Assembly (NCBI GenBank): GCA_031418395.1
Contig: JANOXL010000013.1
Location: forward strand, 1-14,357
Direction: 5' to 3'
From: JANYCG01 sp031418395
GTDB lineage: Bacteria; Pseudomonadota; Gammaproteobacteria; Burkholderiales; Burkholderiaceae_C
Length of the DNA stretch: 14,357 bases
A program made the translations under genes and the position numbers. Shown in pieces: positions 7,489 through 14,197 of this stretch; the first letter of the stretch is position 1, and the number at the start of each line of letters is the position of its first letter. The notes below the pieces were generated by a model, which saw nothing but the letters and a program-made list of their open reading frames with translations, made no database searches and was not told the DNA's origin.

Positions 7489-7503
7489 ACAGTCACATTG
7501 TTC

Positions 7504-7959
7504 TCACAAAACCTCAAACACCTCGTAAATCGGCCCCGCCGCCTCACGCCGACCCATCGCCACAAACAGCGCGCGGTTGAGCCAGGCATATTGCGCCGCC
7601 GCCGTTTCAAACTCCGGTGCGGCACGCATGTAATAGGTCGTCGGGTCCACCGACTCACCCTTGGCCATGCGGTCCAGCACGTCTTTCGGGCCATGGCGCA
7701 TGCCCTTGTAGTGCATGTAGATCAGCGCGCCGTCGTCGGTTTTGAGCGTCAGGCGCACGTCCAGGCACAACACGCCGTCGTTGCGCAGCAAGAGCCAGTC
7801 GCCACCCGGCGGCGACACCACCGTGCCGCGCAGGCGGTCGCCGACAAACGTGCCACCCGTCACGGTGGCGATCTTGCGTACCCCGTAAGGCGTTGCGCCA
7901 AGGTCTTCGATACTGGGAACAGTGAGCGTGAGTGTGAAAACAGGGCGTGATGGGATCAT
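7504..7959 (-). CDS. DUF3237 (UPF0311) family protein
   Basis: The protein is 151 residues. It shows the marks of DUF3237: strand-rich N-terminal half beginning FTLTLTVPS, GATPYGVRKIATVTGGTFVG, RLRGTVVSPPGGDWLLLRNDG, the central IYMHYKGMRHG, and TTYYMRAAPEFETAAAQYAWLNRALFVAMG near the end. The family is a small beta-barrel protein of unknown function, sometimes near oxidoreductases or aromatic-degradation genes. The frame is open upstream to 8022. The ATG at 7959 is preferred because family similarity starts there, although no clear ribosome binding site precedes it. It is the first gene of a two-gene set with the DUF2721 protein. Confidence 0.87.
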   Translation of the reverse strand: MIPSRPVFTLTLTVPSIEDLGATPYGVRKIATVTGGTFVGDRLRGTVVSPPGGDWLLLRNDGVLCLDVRLTLKTDDGALIYMHYKGMRHGPKDVLDRMAKGESVDPTTYYMRAAPEFETAAAQYAWLNRALFVAMGRREAAGPIYEVFEVL

Positions 7960-8125
7960 GTGAATCGAACGGATAGTTGAATGAGAAGGAAGGTACTCGG
8001 GAATATACCGCGCCCGACACAACGCAGCGGGTCACTGGGCACCACGCCTTGAGACTGTCCAGTTCATGGCCAATCCGGATCCAACTCAGGTCTCGCTAAT
8101 CCCCCCAAAGGCGGGTTTTCCGCGC

Positions 8126-8620
8126 TCACCTTTCTGGACGACCAGGCCCCTGCGTACCCTGCGCCCGCGCTGACAGATAGGCATAAAGATCGGCAATGTG
8201 CGCCTTCACCTCTGGCTCACCTTGCCACGCCGGCATGGTGATCTGCCCCTCTTTGCCCTGGCGGTTCAACTCGTCTTGCGTTGGTCGAGAGGCGCTGTCG
8301 CGGCGGCTCTGATCAGAAGCAATCACCCAGTCATAGCGATAAAGCACCAAGCCTATGAACTGGCGCTGCGTCATATTGCTCACCAGCGGCAACAGGTTGG
8401 GGATGCCCGAGCCGCCCAGCGCTGCTGGCCCGTGACAACCGGCGCAACGCTCTTGAAACACGCGCCAGCCCAGGTAAGGCGAGCCCGGCGGCAGCGCTTC
8501 GCGCGCAAGTTGTTGCGCGGGTTGCGCGTTGTCGATCTGGACGGCGCAGCCCGTCATCAGCAAAACCAACGCACCTACACCTGCAAAACGACGGATTGGC
8601 AATTTTGAGTGCTTTGTCAT
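8126..8620 (-). CDS. Lipoprotein c-type cytochrome (monohaem)
   Basis: The protein is 164 residues. A basic start and hydrophobic stretch end in the lipobox LMTGC, making Cys25 the likely acylated residue, so the protein is probably membrane-anchored facing the periplasm. The haem site is CAGCH (Cys59, Cys62, His63) and Met129 in ITMPAW is the likely sixth ligand. The HIADLYAYLSA helix (141-151) is the usual C-terminal cytochrome c helix. It likely passes electrons from a periplasmic dehydrogenase to the respiratory chain. The ATG at 8620 is chosen because AAAGG sits 8 bases upstream; an in-frame GTG at 8629 would overlap that site. No dehydrogenase gene is adjacent, so its partner is unknown. 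Confidence 0.9.
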   Translation of the reverse strand: MTKHSKLPIRRFAGVGALVLLMTGCAVQIDNAQPAQQLAREALPPGSPYLGWRVFQERCAGCHGPAALGGSGIPNLLPLVSNMTQRQFIGLVLYRYDWVIASDQSRRDSASRPTQDELNRQGKEGQITMPAWQGEPEVKAHIADLYAYLSARAQGTQGPGRPER

Positions 8621-8731
8621 GATGATCACCTTTCAACGGGAAGCGGCCCGGTCGCCGAGAGCCACCAGCCCGTACCCTGTACAGCGCATGGCCCACAACG
8701 GTCATTTTGGACAAATGCCCGAGTACCGGGC

Positions 8732-8745
8732 TTGCGATATATCAA
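8732..8745. promoter_or_regulatory. FNR/Anr-like binding site
   Basis: TTGCGATATATCAA matches 8 of 10 defined positions of the FNR consensus TTGAT-N4-ATCAA. It lies about 110 bases upstream of the cytochrome c start and just ahead of the weak plus-strand small ORF. Oxygen-responsive control of a cytochrome gene would make sense, but one imperfect site is weak evidence. Confidence 0.3.
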
Positions 8746-8767
8746 CAAATGCACTTGGAGGACGTCA

Positions 8768-8977
8768 GTGTTGCCAGCAACGCTCGCCTGTGTCGCCCGC
8801 ACCTCCCCTGTCGAATCGCTGATCCTGCAGCTGGTAAAGAGCGGTCGCTTCAAGCTCTTCAGTGAAGAGATGTGCGACGGCTTGGGCTTGTTCGAACCCG
8901 GCACGCAGGAAGAGTCCGCCGAGTTTTCGGCGCAGAGCGATGCTGCAAATCTGGGGTTTGCCGTCGTTGAGATTTAA
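8768..8977 (+). CDS. Possible small protein of 69 residues
   Basis: A GTG start at 8768 follows GGAGG at 8757-8761 with 6 bases spacing, which is one of the better ribosome binding sites in the window. The frame encodes ESLILQLVKSGRFKLFSEEM, a DGLGLFEPG turn and an acidic tail ending GFAVVEI. Codon third positions are mostly G or C, as in the flanking genes. I recognise no family. The opposite strand is also open over the same stretch (8765-9061), so this could be a shadow or a decayed gene end. Low confidence. Confidence 0.3.
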   Translation: MLPATLACVARTSPVESLILQLVKSGRFKLFSEEMCDGLGLFEPGTQEESAEFSAQSDAANLGFAVVEI

Positions 8978-9157
8978 CCGAAAAAACCAACTCGCACGTC
9001 GAAAAAGGAAGTCGACGAACCCATCGAGTCCCGTAAAAACCTCATTTTTCCGGGACCACATTCAATACCGCCTTCAAAACCGCCTTCAAAACCGTCCTCC
9101 AACAGGCCGACTTCACCCCGCCACGGCATCAGCCCCAAATACTTGCACAATCACACC
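8978..9157. other. Intergenic stretch with a short tandem repeat
   Basis: No gene is seen. The stretch includes a 12-base unit ACCGCCTTCAAA repeated exactly at 9067-9078 and 9079-9090, with a third degenerate copy to 9102. Confidence 0.5.
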
Positions 9158-9481
9158 ATGTTGTACAAATTCAAATCCAAAGCGGCAGGCGACGTCATCA
9201 TGCTAGAGGGCAATGGGCAGCGGGTGCTGGAGATCATTGGCAAAAGCCCGGACGCCAAAGGCATCATCTTGCCCGAAGCCATGCAGGCGGCCGTCGAGGC
9301 GCTACAAGCGGCCATCCTTCAGGAAGAGGCAGAACGCGAAGCGGCGATCGCCCTGGCACTCGCGCAAGGGCAACCCAAACCCCTGTTTGACTACGTGACG
9401 CTGCGCCAACGGGCGCACCCGTTTCTTGCCATGCTGAAAACCTGCCAAAAGGCTGGCAAGGAGATTGTGTGGGGCGTTTAA
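9158..9481 (+). CDS. DUF1840 family protein
   Basis: The protein is 107 residues beginning MLYKFKSKAAGDVIML, with GNGQRVLEIIGK and then a long Ala/Glu-rich helix (about 43-70). The C-terminal RAHPFLAMLKTCQKAGKEIVWGV completes the standard layout of DUF1840, a family of soluble proteins with unknown function found mainly in beta- and gammaproteobacteria. An in-frame ATG five codons earlier (9143) exists, but the family starts at MLYKF and 9158 is therefore preferred. No clear Shine-Dalgarno sequence precedes either. The gene stands alone and is followed by a symmetric AT-rich gap facing the minus-strand operon. Confidence 0.87.
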   Translation: MLYKFKSKAAGDVIMLEGNGQRVLEIIGKSPDAKGIILPEAMQAAVEALQAAILQEEAEREAAIALALAQGQPKPLFDYVTLRQRAHPFLAMLKTCQKAGKEIVWGV

Positions 9482-9492
9482 AGCGCTGATTA

Positions 9493-9547
9493 ATTATTTA
9501 CGAATTCATTCAATTGGAAAAAATGAATACTTGGTCTCGTAAATAAT
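9493..9547. repeat. Long AT-rich inverted repeat
   Basis: ATTATTTACGA (9493-9503) is exactly complementary to TCGTAAATAAT (9537-9547). Directly inside it ATTCATT (9504-9510) pairs with AATGAAT (9522-9528), leaving an 11-base loop and an 8-base bulge on one side. This 18-base-pair hairpin or cruciform sits between two converging genes. It may end transcription or be a protein site; the AT-rich stem is not a classic intrinsic terminator. Confidence 0.6.
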
Positions 9548-9577
9548 AAATATCTTGCTATCTAATTATTATTATTT

Positions 9578-9596
9578 TTGATTAACAATTAATCAA
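9578..9596. repeat. Inverted repeat across the second Bug gene's stop codon
   Basis: TTGATTAA and TTAATCAA (8-base arms) flank CAA. The right arm contains the stop codon of the Bug receptor gene. Read on the plus strand it is followed by TTTT, so it could act as a weak terminator for the DUF1840 gene. Confidence 0.4.
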
Positions 9597-10608
9597 TTTT
9601 GGCACCAGAATTCTTAACGACGACAGCCCATTTTTTGATTTCGGCGTCGATGAAACTGGCAAATTCTTGAGGTGACGCGCCACTCGGGATCGCACCTGCT
9701 GACACCAATCGCTCTTTGACGGCAGGCGATGCCAGCGCTTTGGCCGACTCCTGATGAATGCGGTTCACTACCTCGGGCGGCGTGCCAGCCGGGGCCAAGA
9801 TGCCAAACCAACTGCTTGCGTTGAAATCCTTCAAAATTTTGGGCTCGGCTTCCGCCAGCGTGGGCACATCAGGCAAGTTGACCGAACGCTTGTCGCTGGT
9901 CACGGCAAAGGCCTTGAGTTTGCCGGCCCTGATCTGCGGCAGGCTGGACGGCAGGTTGTCAAACATCACATCCACATTGCCAGCCAACAGCGCCAAAATC
10001 GCCGGGCCAGAGCCGGTGTAGGGGATGTGCGTCATGAAGGTGCCGGTCATCGTCTTGAACAGCTCGCCCGAGAGGTGAATCGAGGTGCCGTTTCCGCTGG
10101 AAGAAACGTTGAGTTTGCCGGGGTTGGCTTTGGCGTATTTGATGAAGTCGCCAACCGTGTTGATGCCGAGTTTGGCAGCGTTTTCGGCGTTCATCACCAT
10201 GACATTGGGCACCCCGGCCACCAGCACCACAGGCGCGAAGTCTTTTTGCGGGTCAAACGGCATCTTGCTGCCATAGAGCGACTTGTTAATGCCGTGGGTG
10301 GAGACCGTGCCCATCACCAGGGTGTGGCCGTCGGGCGCTGATTTGGCGACCAAGTCAGAGCCGTTGTTGCCACCGGCGCCAGGGCGGTTTTCGACCACCA
10401 CGGGCTGCGGGAACACTTTGGACAACTCGGCGGCCATTGCGCGCGCCAGGATGTCGGTCGTGCCCGCAGGTGCAAACGGCACCACGATACGCACTGGCTT
10501 GGTCGGCCAGGTTGCTTGCGCCATCGCCTGGGGAGCTACAAAGTGGATAGCTGCTATTGCACAGGTTACAAGGGCTAAACGGCGGTTTTTTCCAAATGCG
10601 TGGGTCAA
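9589..10608 (-). CDS. Bug family (TctC-like) periplasmic solute receptor
   Basis: The protein is 339 residues with a signal peptide (about 1-30) ending AMAQA. The mature chain starts WPTKPVRIVVPFAPAGTTDILAR, the canonical Bug opening. It continues with VVVENRPGAGGNNGSDLVAK, PDGHTLVMGT, a central YTGSGPAILALLAGNVDVMFDN and the C-terminal GILAPAGTPPEVVNRI. Such receptors bind small carboxylates in a closed two-lobed pocket and normally hand them to tripartite tricarboxylate transporters. No TctA or TctB partner is in view, as for most Bug genes in this order of bacteria. The TTG start at 10608 has GGAG about 7 bases upstream. It overlaps the TGA of the preceding gene in the shared bases TTGA, suggesting translational coupling. 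It is the last gene of the operon. Confidence 0.92.
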   Translation of the reverse strand: MTHAFGKNRRLALVTCAIAAIHFVAPQAMAQATWPTKPVRIVVPFAPAGTTDILARAMAAELSKVFPQPVVVENRPGAGGNNGSDLVAKSAPDGHTLVMGTVSTHGINKSLYGSKMPFDPQKDFAPVVLVAGVPNVMVMNAENAAKLGINTVGDFIKYAKANPGKLNVSSSGNGTSIHLSGELFKTMTGTFMTHIPYTGSGPAILALLAGNVDVMFDNLPSSLPQIRAGKLKAFAVTSDKRSVNLPDVPTLAEAEPKILKDFNASSWFGILAPAGTPPEVVNRIHQESAKALASPAVKERLVSAGAIPSGASPQEFASFIDAEIKKWAVVVKNSGAKID

Positions 10609-10997
10609 GGCAGTCTCCGGGTGGATTTAAGAAAGCGCAAAAGTTCCAAAATGGATTGACCGGTTTGAGCGCCAAGCTGCGCTGCAAGTTCATTCCTGTG
10701 GCTGATGATGCCATCATTGAGCGTACTTTGGGCGTCGCCAATTCGTGCGCTAGTGTGGGCGACCGTGCAGGCGGCCAGGCCGTGGTTTTGCAGAAACGCC
10801 AAACCCGCAAGGCCCGCCGCGTCTCTGCCGCCACCGGCATCGTTAAAAACGCTCAACAAAGGCCGTGCCGCCAGGGCGAAACGAGCCGAACTCAAGCCAC
10901 CGTGGGAGCCGCTGACAGCAATGCAGCCTGTGTCTGCCACGCCCAGTTCGGTGATGGAGTCAACGACCCGCAGGGGATTAAATGACGATGCCGCCAT
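10605..10997 (-). CDS. Unrecognised 130-residue protein with GSHGG and SARIGD motifs
   Basis: This is a real gene by position: it fills the space between the SDR and Bug genes, overlapping both. The ATG at 10997 lies 20 bases inside the SDR end. Its TGA shares three bases with the TTG start of the Bug gene. The protein reads VVDSITEL, then strand TGCIAVSGSHGG (Gly30, Ser31, His32, Gly33), SARFALAARPLLSVFNDAG (Asn52, Asp53), GGGRDAAGLAGLAFL, AACTVAHTSARIGDA (83-89) and DGIISHRN (His100). Glycine-rich turns next to His, Asp, Arg and Ser residues look like a small alpha/beta enzyme or ligand-binding fold. I recall similar unnamed proteins near carboxylate-uptake genes but cannot name a family. 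It has no signal peptide, so it is cytoplasmic. Function unknown. Confidence 0.72.
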   Translation of the reverse strand: MAASSFNPLRVVDSITELGVADTGCIAVSGSHGGLSSARFALAARPLLSVFNDAGGGRDAAGLAGLAFLQNHGLAACTVAHTSARIGDAQSTLNDGIISHRNELAAQLGAQTGQSILELLRFLKSTRRLP

Positions 10998-11727
10998 CGA
11001 TGACCAGATTCGCGCCGTGCGTAAAACTCGCCTCGGGCGACAGCAGGTAGACGATGCCAGAGGCGATTTCAACCGCTTGACCAATACGCTGCTGGGCTGC
11101 CAGGTTTTCTATACGGCCGCGATGTTGCGGGTTGGCCAACGGCGCGGCGATCATGGGTGTGTCAGTCGCGCCGGGCGACAGGGTGTTGACGCGAATGCCC
11201 TGCCCGGCCAATATCCGCGCGGCGTTTTTAGCCAACGCAATAACGCCGCCCTTACTCGCCGCATAGGCCGCCGTGCCCGACAAGCCGCCGCCGCGCAAGC
11301 CCGCTATGCTGGCCACCGCGCAGATACGCGCACCAGGCTGCATCAGCCGCGCCGCCTCGCGCATACACAGCCAGGTGCCAATGACATTGACATCATAAAT
11401 TCGGCGAAACTGCGCGACGCTGATCTCCATGAATGGCGTGGTATCGACCACCCCAGCGCAAGTCACCAAAGCATCAAGGTGACCCAAATGCAGTTGCGCC
11501 GCTTGAAACGCGCGTTTGAGCTGATCTTCATCAGCCACATCGGCGCCAGACGCGGCATGGCGCGTGCCAGGCGCTTCGAGCTCAGCCTGCAGGGCCACAT
11601 CTTGCGCGCCGCTGATGTTCAGGTCGATACCAAACGTGTCGTAACCCTTCGCTGCCAGAGCCAACACGGTAGCCGCACCAATGCCGCTGGCGGAACCGGT
11701 GACAACGCAGGTGGGATTCAAGCTCAA
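10978..11727 (-). CDS. SDR family dehydrogenase
   Basis: The protein is 249 residues. The cofactor motif is TGSASGIG (10-17). Asp35 at the end of the second strand (FGIDLN) points to NAD(H). The usual NNAG is replaced by TCAG (89-92). The catalytic residues are Asn114, Ser140, Tyr155 and Lys159, and the PGATDTPM segment follows. The C-terminus is NLVIDGGIVI. It is a classical SDR, probably oxidising a hydroxyl group of the substrate handled by this operon. The TTG start at 11727 overlaps the TGA of the upstream Bug gene in TTGA; a second TTG lies two codons inside. No strong ribosome binding site is visible, so translation may depend on coupling. The last 20 bases overlap the next gene. Confidence 0.92.
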   Translation of the reverse strand: MSLNPTCVVTGSASGIGAATVLALAAKGYDTFGIDLNISGAQDVALQAELEAPGTRHAASGADVADEDQLKRAFQAAQLHLGHLDALVTCAGVVDTTPFMEISVAQFRRIYDVNVIGTWLCMREAARLMQPGARICAVASIAGLRGGGLSGTAAYAASKGGVIALAKNAARILAGQGIRVNTLSPGATDTPMIAAPLANPQHRGRIENLAAQQRIGQAVEIASGIVYLLSPEASFTHGANLVIDGGIVI

Positions 11728-12719
11728 TCTGCAAACTTGCCGGCGGCGTCGATCAGCGGCTTCAGTTTCGCAATTTCGGCGGTCACAAACGCTTTGTGGA
11801 CTGCGGGCTCAACGCGGCGGTCGGTCACGACGATCGCGCCCAGGCCTTCTTGTTTCTTGATGAATTCCGGGTCTTTCAGCGCAACCTTCAACGCGTCGTT
11901 GAGCTGCTTGAGTACCGGTGCGGGCGTGCCTTTAGGGGCATACAGGCCGTGCCAGATCGTCAGATCAAACCCTTTGAGGCCCATTTCCTGCAAAGTGGGA
12001 TAGTCTTTGAGCAACTTGTGGCTAGAAAGGGGCTTGGCGGTGGTGACGGCAAAAGCCTTGACGCGCCCACCTTCGATTTGCTGGGTGGTGTTGGTAGTTT
12101 GGTCACACATCAGATCGACTTGGCCGCCCACCAAGGCGTTCATGGCCGGGGCCGTGCCACTGAAGGGGATGGTGGTCATCGCCTCTTTGGCATTCACGGC
12201 GGCTTGCCACATCAGGCCGCACAGGTGCGAGGCTGAGCCCAGGCCGGCGTGGGCGATATTGAGTTTGCCACTGTTGGCTTTGATGTAGTTCTCAAAATCG
12301 CGATAGGTGTTGGCGGGCAGTTGTGGCTTGCCAATGAGTGTCATGGGCACATCGTTGATCATGCCCAGGTATTCGAAGTCTTCCAGAGGTTTGTAAGCAA
12401 GTTTGCGGTACAGACCGGCTGTGGCCGCCATGCCGATGTGCCAGACCAGAAGCGTGTGGCCGTCATTCGTGGCACGCGCCACTTTGGTGGCGCCAATCGT
12501 GCCGCCGGCACCATTGACATTTTCAACCACGAAGTTGCTGCCCGGAACGGCTTTGCGCATGGCCTCGGCCAAATCGCGGGCGACCTTGTCGGTGGGGCCG
12601 CCAGCGGCAAACGGCACCACGAAGGTAATGGGTTTGCTGCCGGGAAAAGTTTGTGCCGGAGCCTGGGTGCCCGCCAACAAGGTGACAGCGGCAGTGATGC
12701 CAATAAGGATTTTTTTCAT
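11724..12719 (-). CDS. Bug family (TctC-like) periplasmic solute receptor
   Basis: The protein is 331 residues with a clean signal peptide (MKKILIGITAAVTLLAGTQAPAQ). The mature chain has KPITFVVPFAAGGPTDKVAR, VVENVNGAGGTIGATKVA, NDGHTLLVWHIG and IPFSGTAPAMNALVGGQVDLMCDQTTN. Cys167 and Cys205 could form a disulphide. It is only distantly similar to the other Bug receptor of this operon, so the two probably bind different ligands. The ATG at 12719 follows AGGAAA with about 8 bases spacing. It begins 112 bases after the ligase gene and ends overlapping the SDR start. Confidence 0.92.
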   Translation of the reverse strand: MKKILIGITAAVTLLAGTQAPAQTFPGSKPITFVVPFAAGGPTDKVARDLAEAMRKAVPGSNFVVENVNGAGGTIGATKVARATNDGHTLLVWHIGMAATAGLYRKLAYKPLEDFEYLGMINDVPMTLIGKPQLPANTYRDFENYIKANSGKLNIAHAGLGSASHLCGLMWQAAVNAKEAMTTIPFSGTAPAMNALVGGQVDLMCDQTTNTTQQIEGGRVKAFAVTTAKPLSSHKLLKDYPTLQEMGLKGFDLTIWHGLYAPKGTPAPVLKQLNDALKVALKDPEFIKKQEGLGAIVVTDRRVEPAVHKAFVTAEIAKLKPLIDAAGKFAD

Positions 12720-12831
12720 TGCAGATTTCCTGAAAATTGAAGGGTAAGAGAATAACGTGCAAGCCGCCGCATCCGCCTACGCAAAAACCCACATCACGCT
12801 TTCCATCAGCGCAAAAACCGCTGGTCGATGC

Positions 12832-14094
12832 TTATTTGTAACTGCGGGCGTCTTCGATGACCTTGCCGTCGTTGGGCAAGCTGCCCACCGGCACCAGTTC
12901 CACGTCACCGCGCAGTTTGGTGACGTCGCGGATGGCGTCAGCAATTTTTTGCGCCAGGGCGTCCGGGCCGCTGCAGGCGGTTTCGACCTTGAGCGTCATG
13001 GCGTCGTTGGCCATTTCGCCCGTGACGACCAGGCGGCCTTTGGCCACTTCCGGGAAACGCTTGACGATTTCATCGACTTGTTTGGGGTGGACAAACATGC
13101 CACGGATTTTGGTGGTCTGGTCAGCCCGGCCCATCCAGCCCTTGATGCGAGTGTTGGTGCGGCCTGTGGGGCAATGACCCGGCAGAATGGCCGACAAATC
13201 GCCAGTGCCGAAACGAATCAAGGGGTAGCCTGCATTGAGGGTGGTCACCACCATCTCGCCGACTTCACCCTCTGCCACCGGGTCACCGGTGCCGGGGCGG
13301 ACGATTTCGACGATCACGCCTTCGTCCAACACCATGCCTTGGCGGGCTGTGGTTTCATAAGCGATCAAACCCAAATCAGCGGTAGCGTAACTTTGGTAGA
13401 CATTCAGCCCACGCTCGGTAAACCAGTCGCGTAAAGACGGGACAAAGGCTTCACCGCCGACCAAGCCCTTTTTGATGCTGCTGATATCGCTGGCAGTGTC
13501 CAGGGCTTTTTCGACCAAAATCCGCAGAAAACTCGGTGTGCCAAGGTAAGCGTCAGGCCGCAACTGGGCGATCGCCTCTAGCTGTTGCTCGGTTTGCCCC
13601 ACACCCGCCGGGAACACGGTGCAACCCACCGCATGCGCACCACTTTCCATCATGAAAGCACCGGGCGTCATGTGGTAACTAAAGGCATTGTGAACCAGTT
13701 CCCCCGCGCGAAAACCAGCGGCGTAAAGACCGCGAGCAGTCCGCCAGTAATCACGCGAAGCGCCCTCTGGCTCGTACACCGGCCCTGGTGACGAAAAGAT
13801 ATGCGGCATGTTGGGGCCGCGCACCAAGGCTGAGAAACCGCCAAAAGGCTCGGGGCTTCCCGCTTTGGAACGAGACGCCTTTTGGCGTTCAAACAATTCG
13901 CTTTTGCGGGTGACCGGCAATCTCGCCAGCGCCGCCCGGTCGCTAATTTTTGAGGCATCGACGCCCTGCAGGATTTCGGCGAAAGCGCTCGATTTTTTTT
14001 GCGCATGGGCTACTTGCGCTGGCAATGCACCAAATTGGGCAGCCTCGCGAGCGACCGGGTCGCGCGTTTCCAGGGCGTCGAAATATTTAGACAT
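12832..14094 (-). CDS. PaaK-like acyl/aryl-CoA ligase (AMP-forming)
   Basis: The protein is 420 residues, close to phenylacetate-CoA ligases. It would activate a carboxylic acid with ATP and CoA through an acyl-adenylate. Visible motifs are GGEAF (213-217), YATADLG (236-242, matching the adenine-binding YGxTE region), IRFGTGDLS (293-301), TRIKGWMGR (315-323, hinge) and the C-terminal Lys411 in DGKVIEDAR. The phosphate-binding loop, normally an SSGTTGxPK sequence, reads SSPGPVYEPEG (101-111), so the Thr/Gly/Lys positions are lost. This variant may have altered activity or belong to a distinct subgroup found beside Liv transporters. The ATG at 14094 has only GGATC upstream. It follows the LivF gene across a terminator-like hairpin and leads the Bug/SDR genes. 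Substrate unknown; an aromatic acid is a guess. Confidence 0.88.
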   Translation of the reverse strand: MSKYFDALETRDPVAREAAQFGALPAQVAHAQKKSSAFAEILQGVDASKISDRAALARLPVTRKSELFERQKASRSKAGSPEPFGGFSALVRGPNMPHIFSSPGPVYEPEGASRDYWRTARGLYAAGFRAGELVHNAFSYHMTPGAFMMESGAHAVGCTVFPAGVGQTEQQLEAIAQLRPDAYLGTPSFLRILVEKALDTASDISSIKKGLVGGEAFVPSLRDWFTERGLNVYQSYATADLGLIAYETTARQGMVLDEGVIVEIVRPGTGDPVAEGEVGEMVVTTLNAGYPLIRFGTGDLSAILPGHCPTGRTNTRIKGWMGRADQTTKIRGMFVHPKQVDEIVKRFPEVAKGRLVVTGEMANDAMTLKVETACSGPDALAQKIADAIRDVTKLRGDVELVPVGSLPNDGKVIEDARSYK

Positions 14095-14140
14095 CTATTG
14101 ATCCAAAATCAGGCAAGTTTTTTCGCCGGGCCGCCCCAAG

Positions 14141-14165
14141 AAAAAATGCGGCCCCCTCGGGGGGC
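14141..14165 (-). terminator. GC-rich hairpin with T-run after livF
   Basis: On the minus strand GCCCCC (14165-14160), loop CGA and GGGGGC (14156-14151) are followed by CGCA and six T. It starts about 33 bases past the LivF stop, a good position for an intrinsic terminator. The surrounding sequence (about 14128-14197) resembles GC-rich intergenic elements common in Comamonadaceae genomes. Confidence 0.6.
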
Positions 14166-14197
14166 AGGGAGCCACACGCAGTGGGCGACCGTGGGGG

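Noticed and set aside
8765..9061. 98-codon minus-strand frame
   Set aside because: No family recognised and no good start; the plus-strand frame over the same bases has the better ribosome binding site. Neither is certain.
9067..9102. Short tandem 12-base repeat as a possible CRISPR or iteron array
   Set aside because: Only two exact copies and one degenerate copy without spacers; too few for either.
10705..12003. 432-codon open frame on the plus strand
   Set aside because: It lies antisense to the SDR, Bug and small-protein genes, has an Arg/Ala/His-rich composition and no motif. It is a shadow produced by high GC.
12757..13434. 225-codon plus-strand frame
   Set aside because: Antisense of the PaaK-like ligase, whose motifs are unmistakable on the minus strand.
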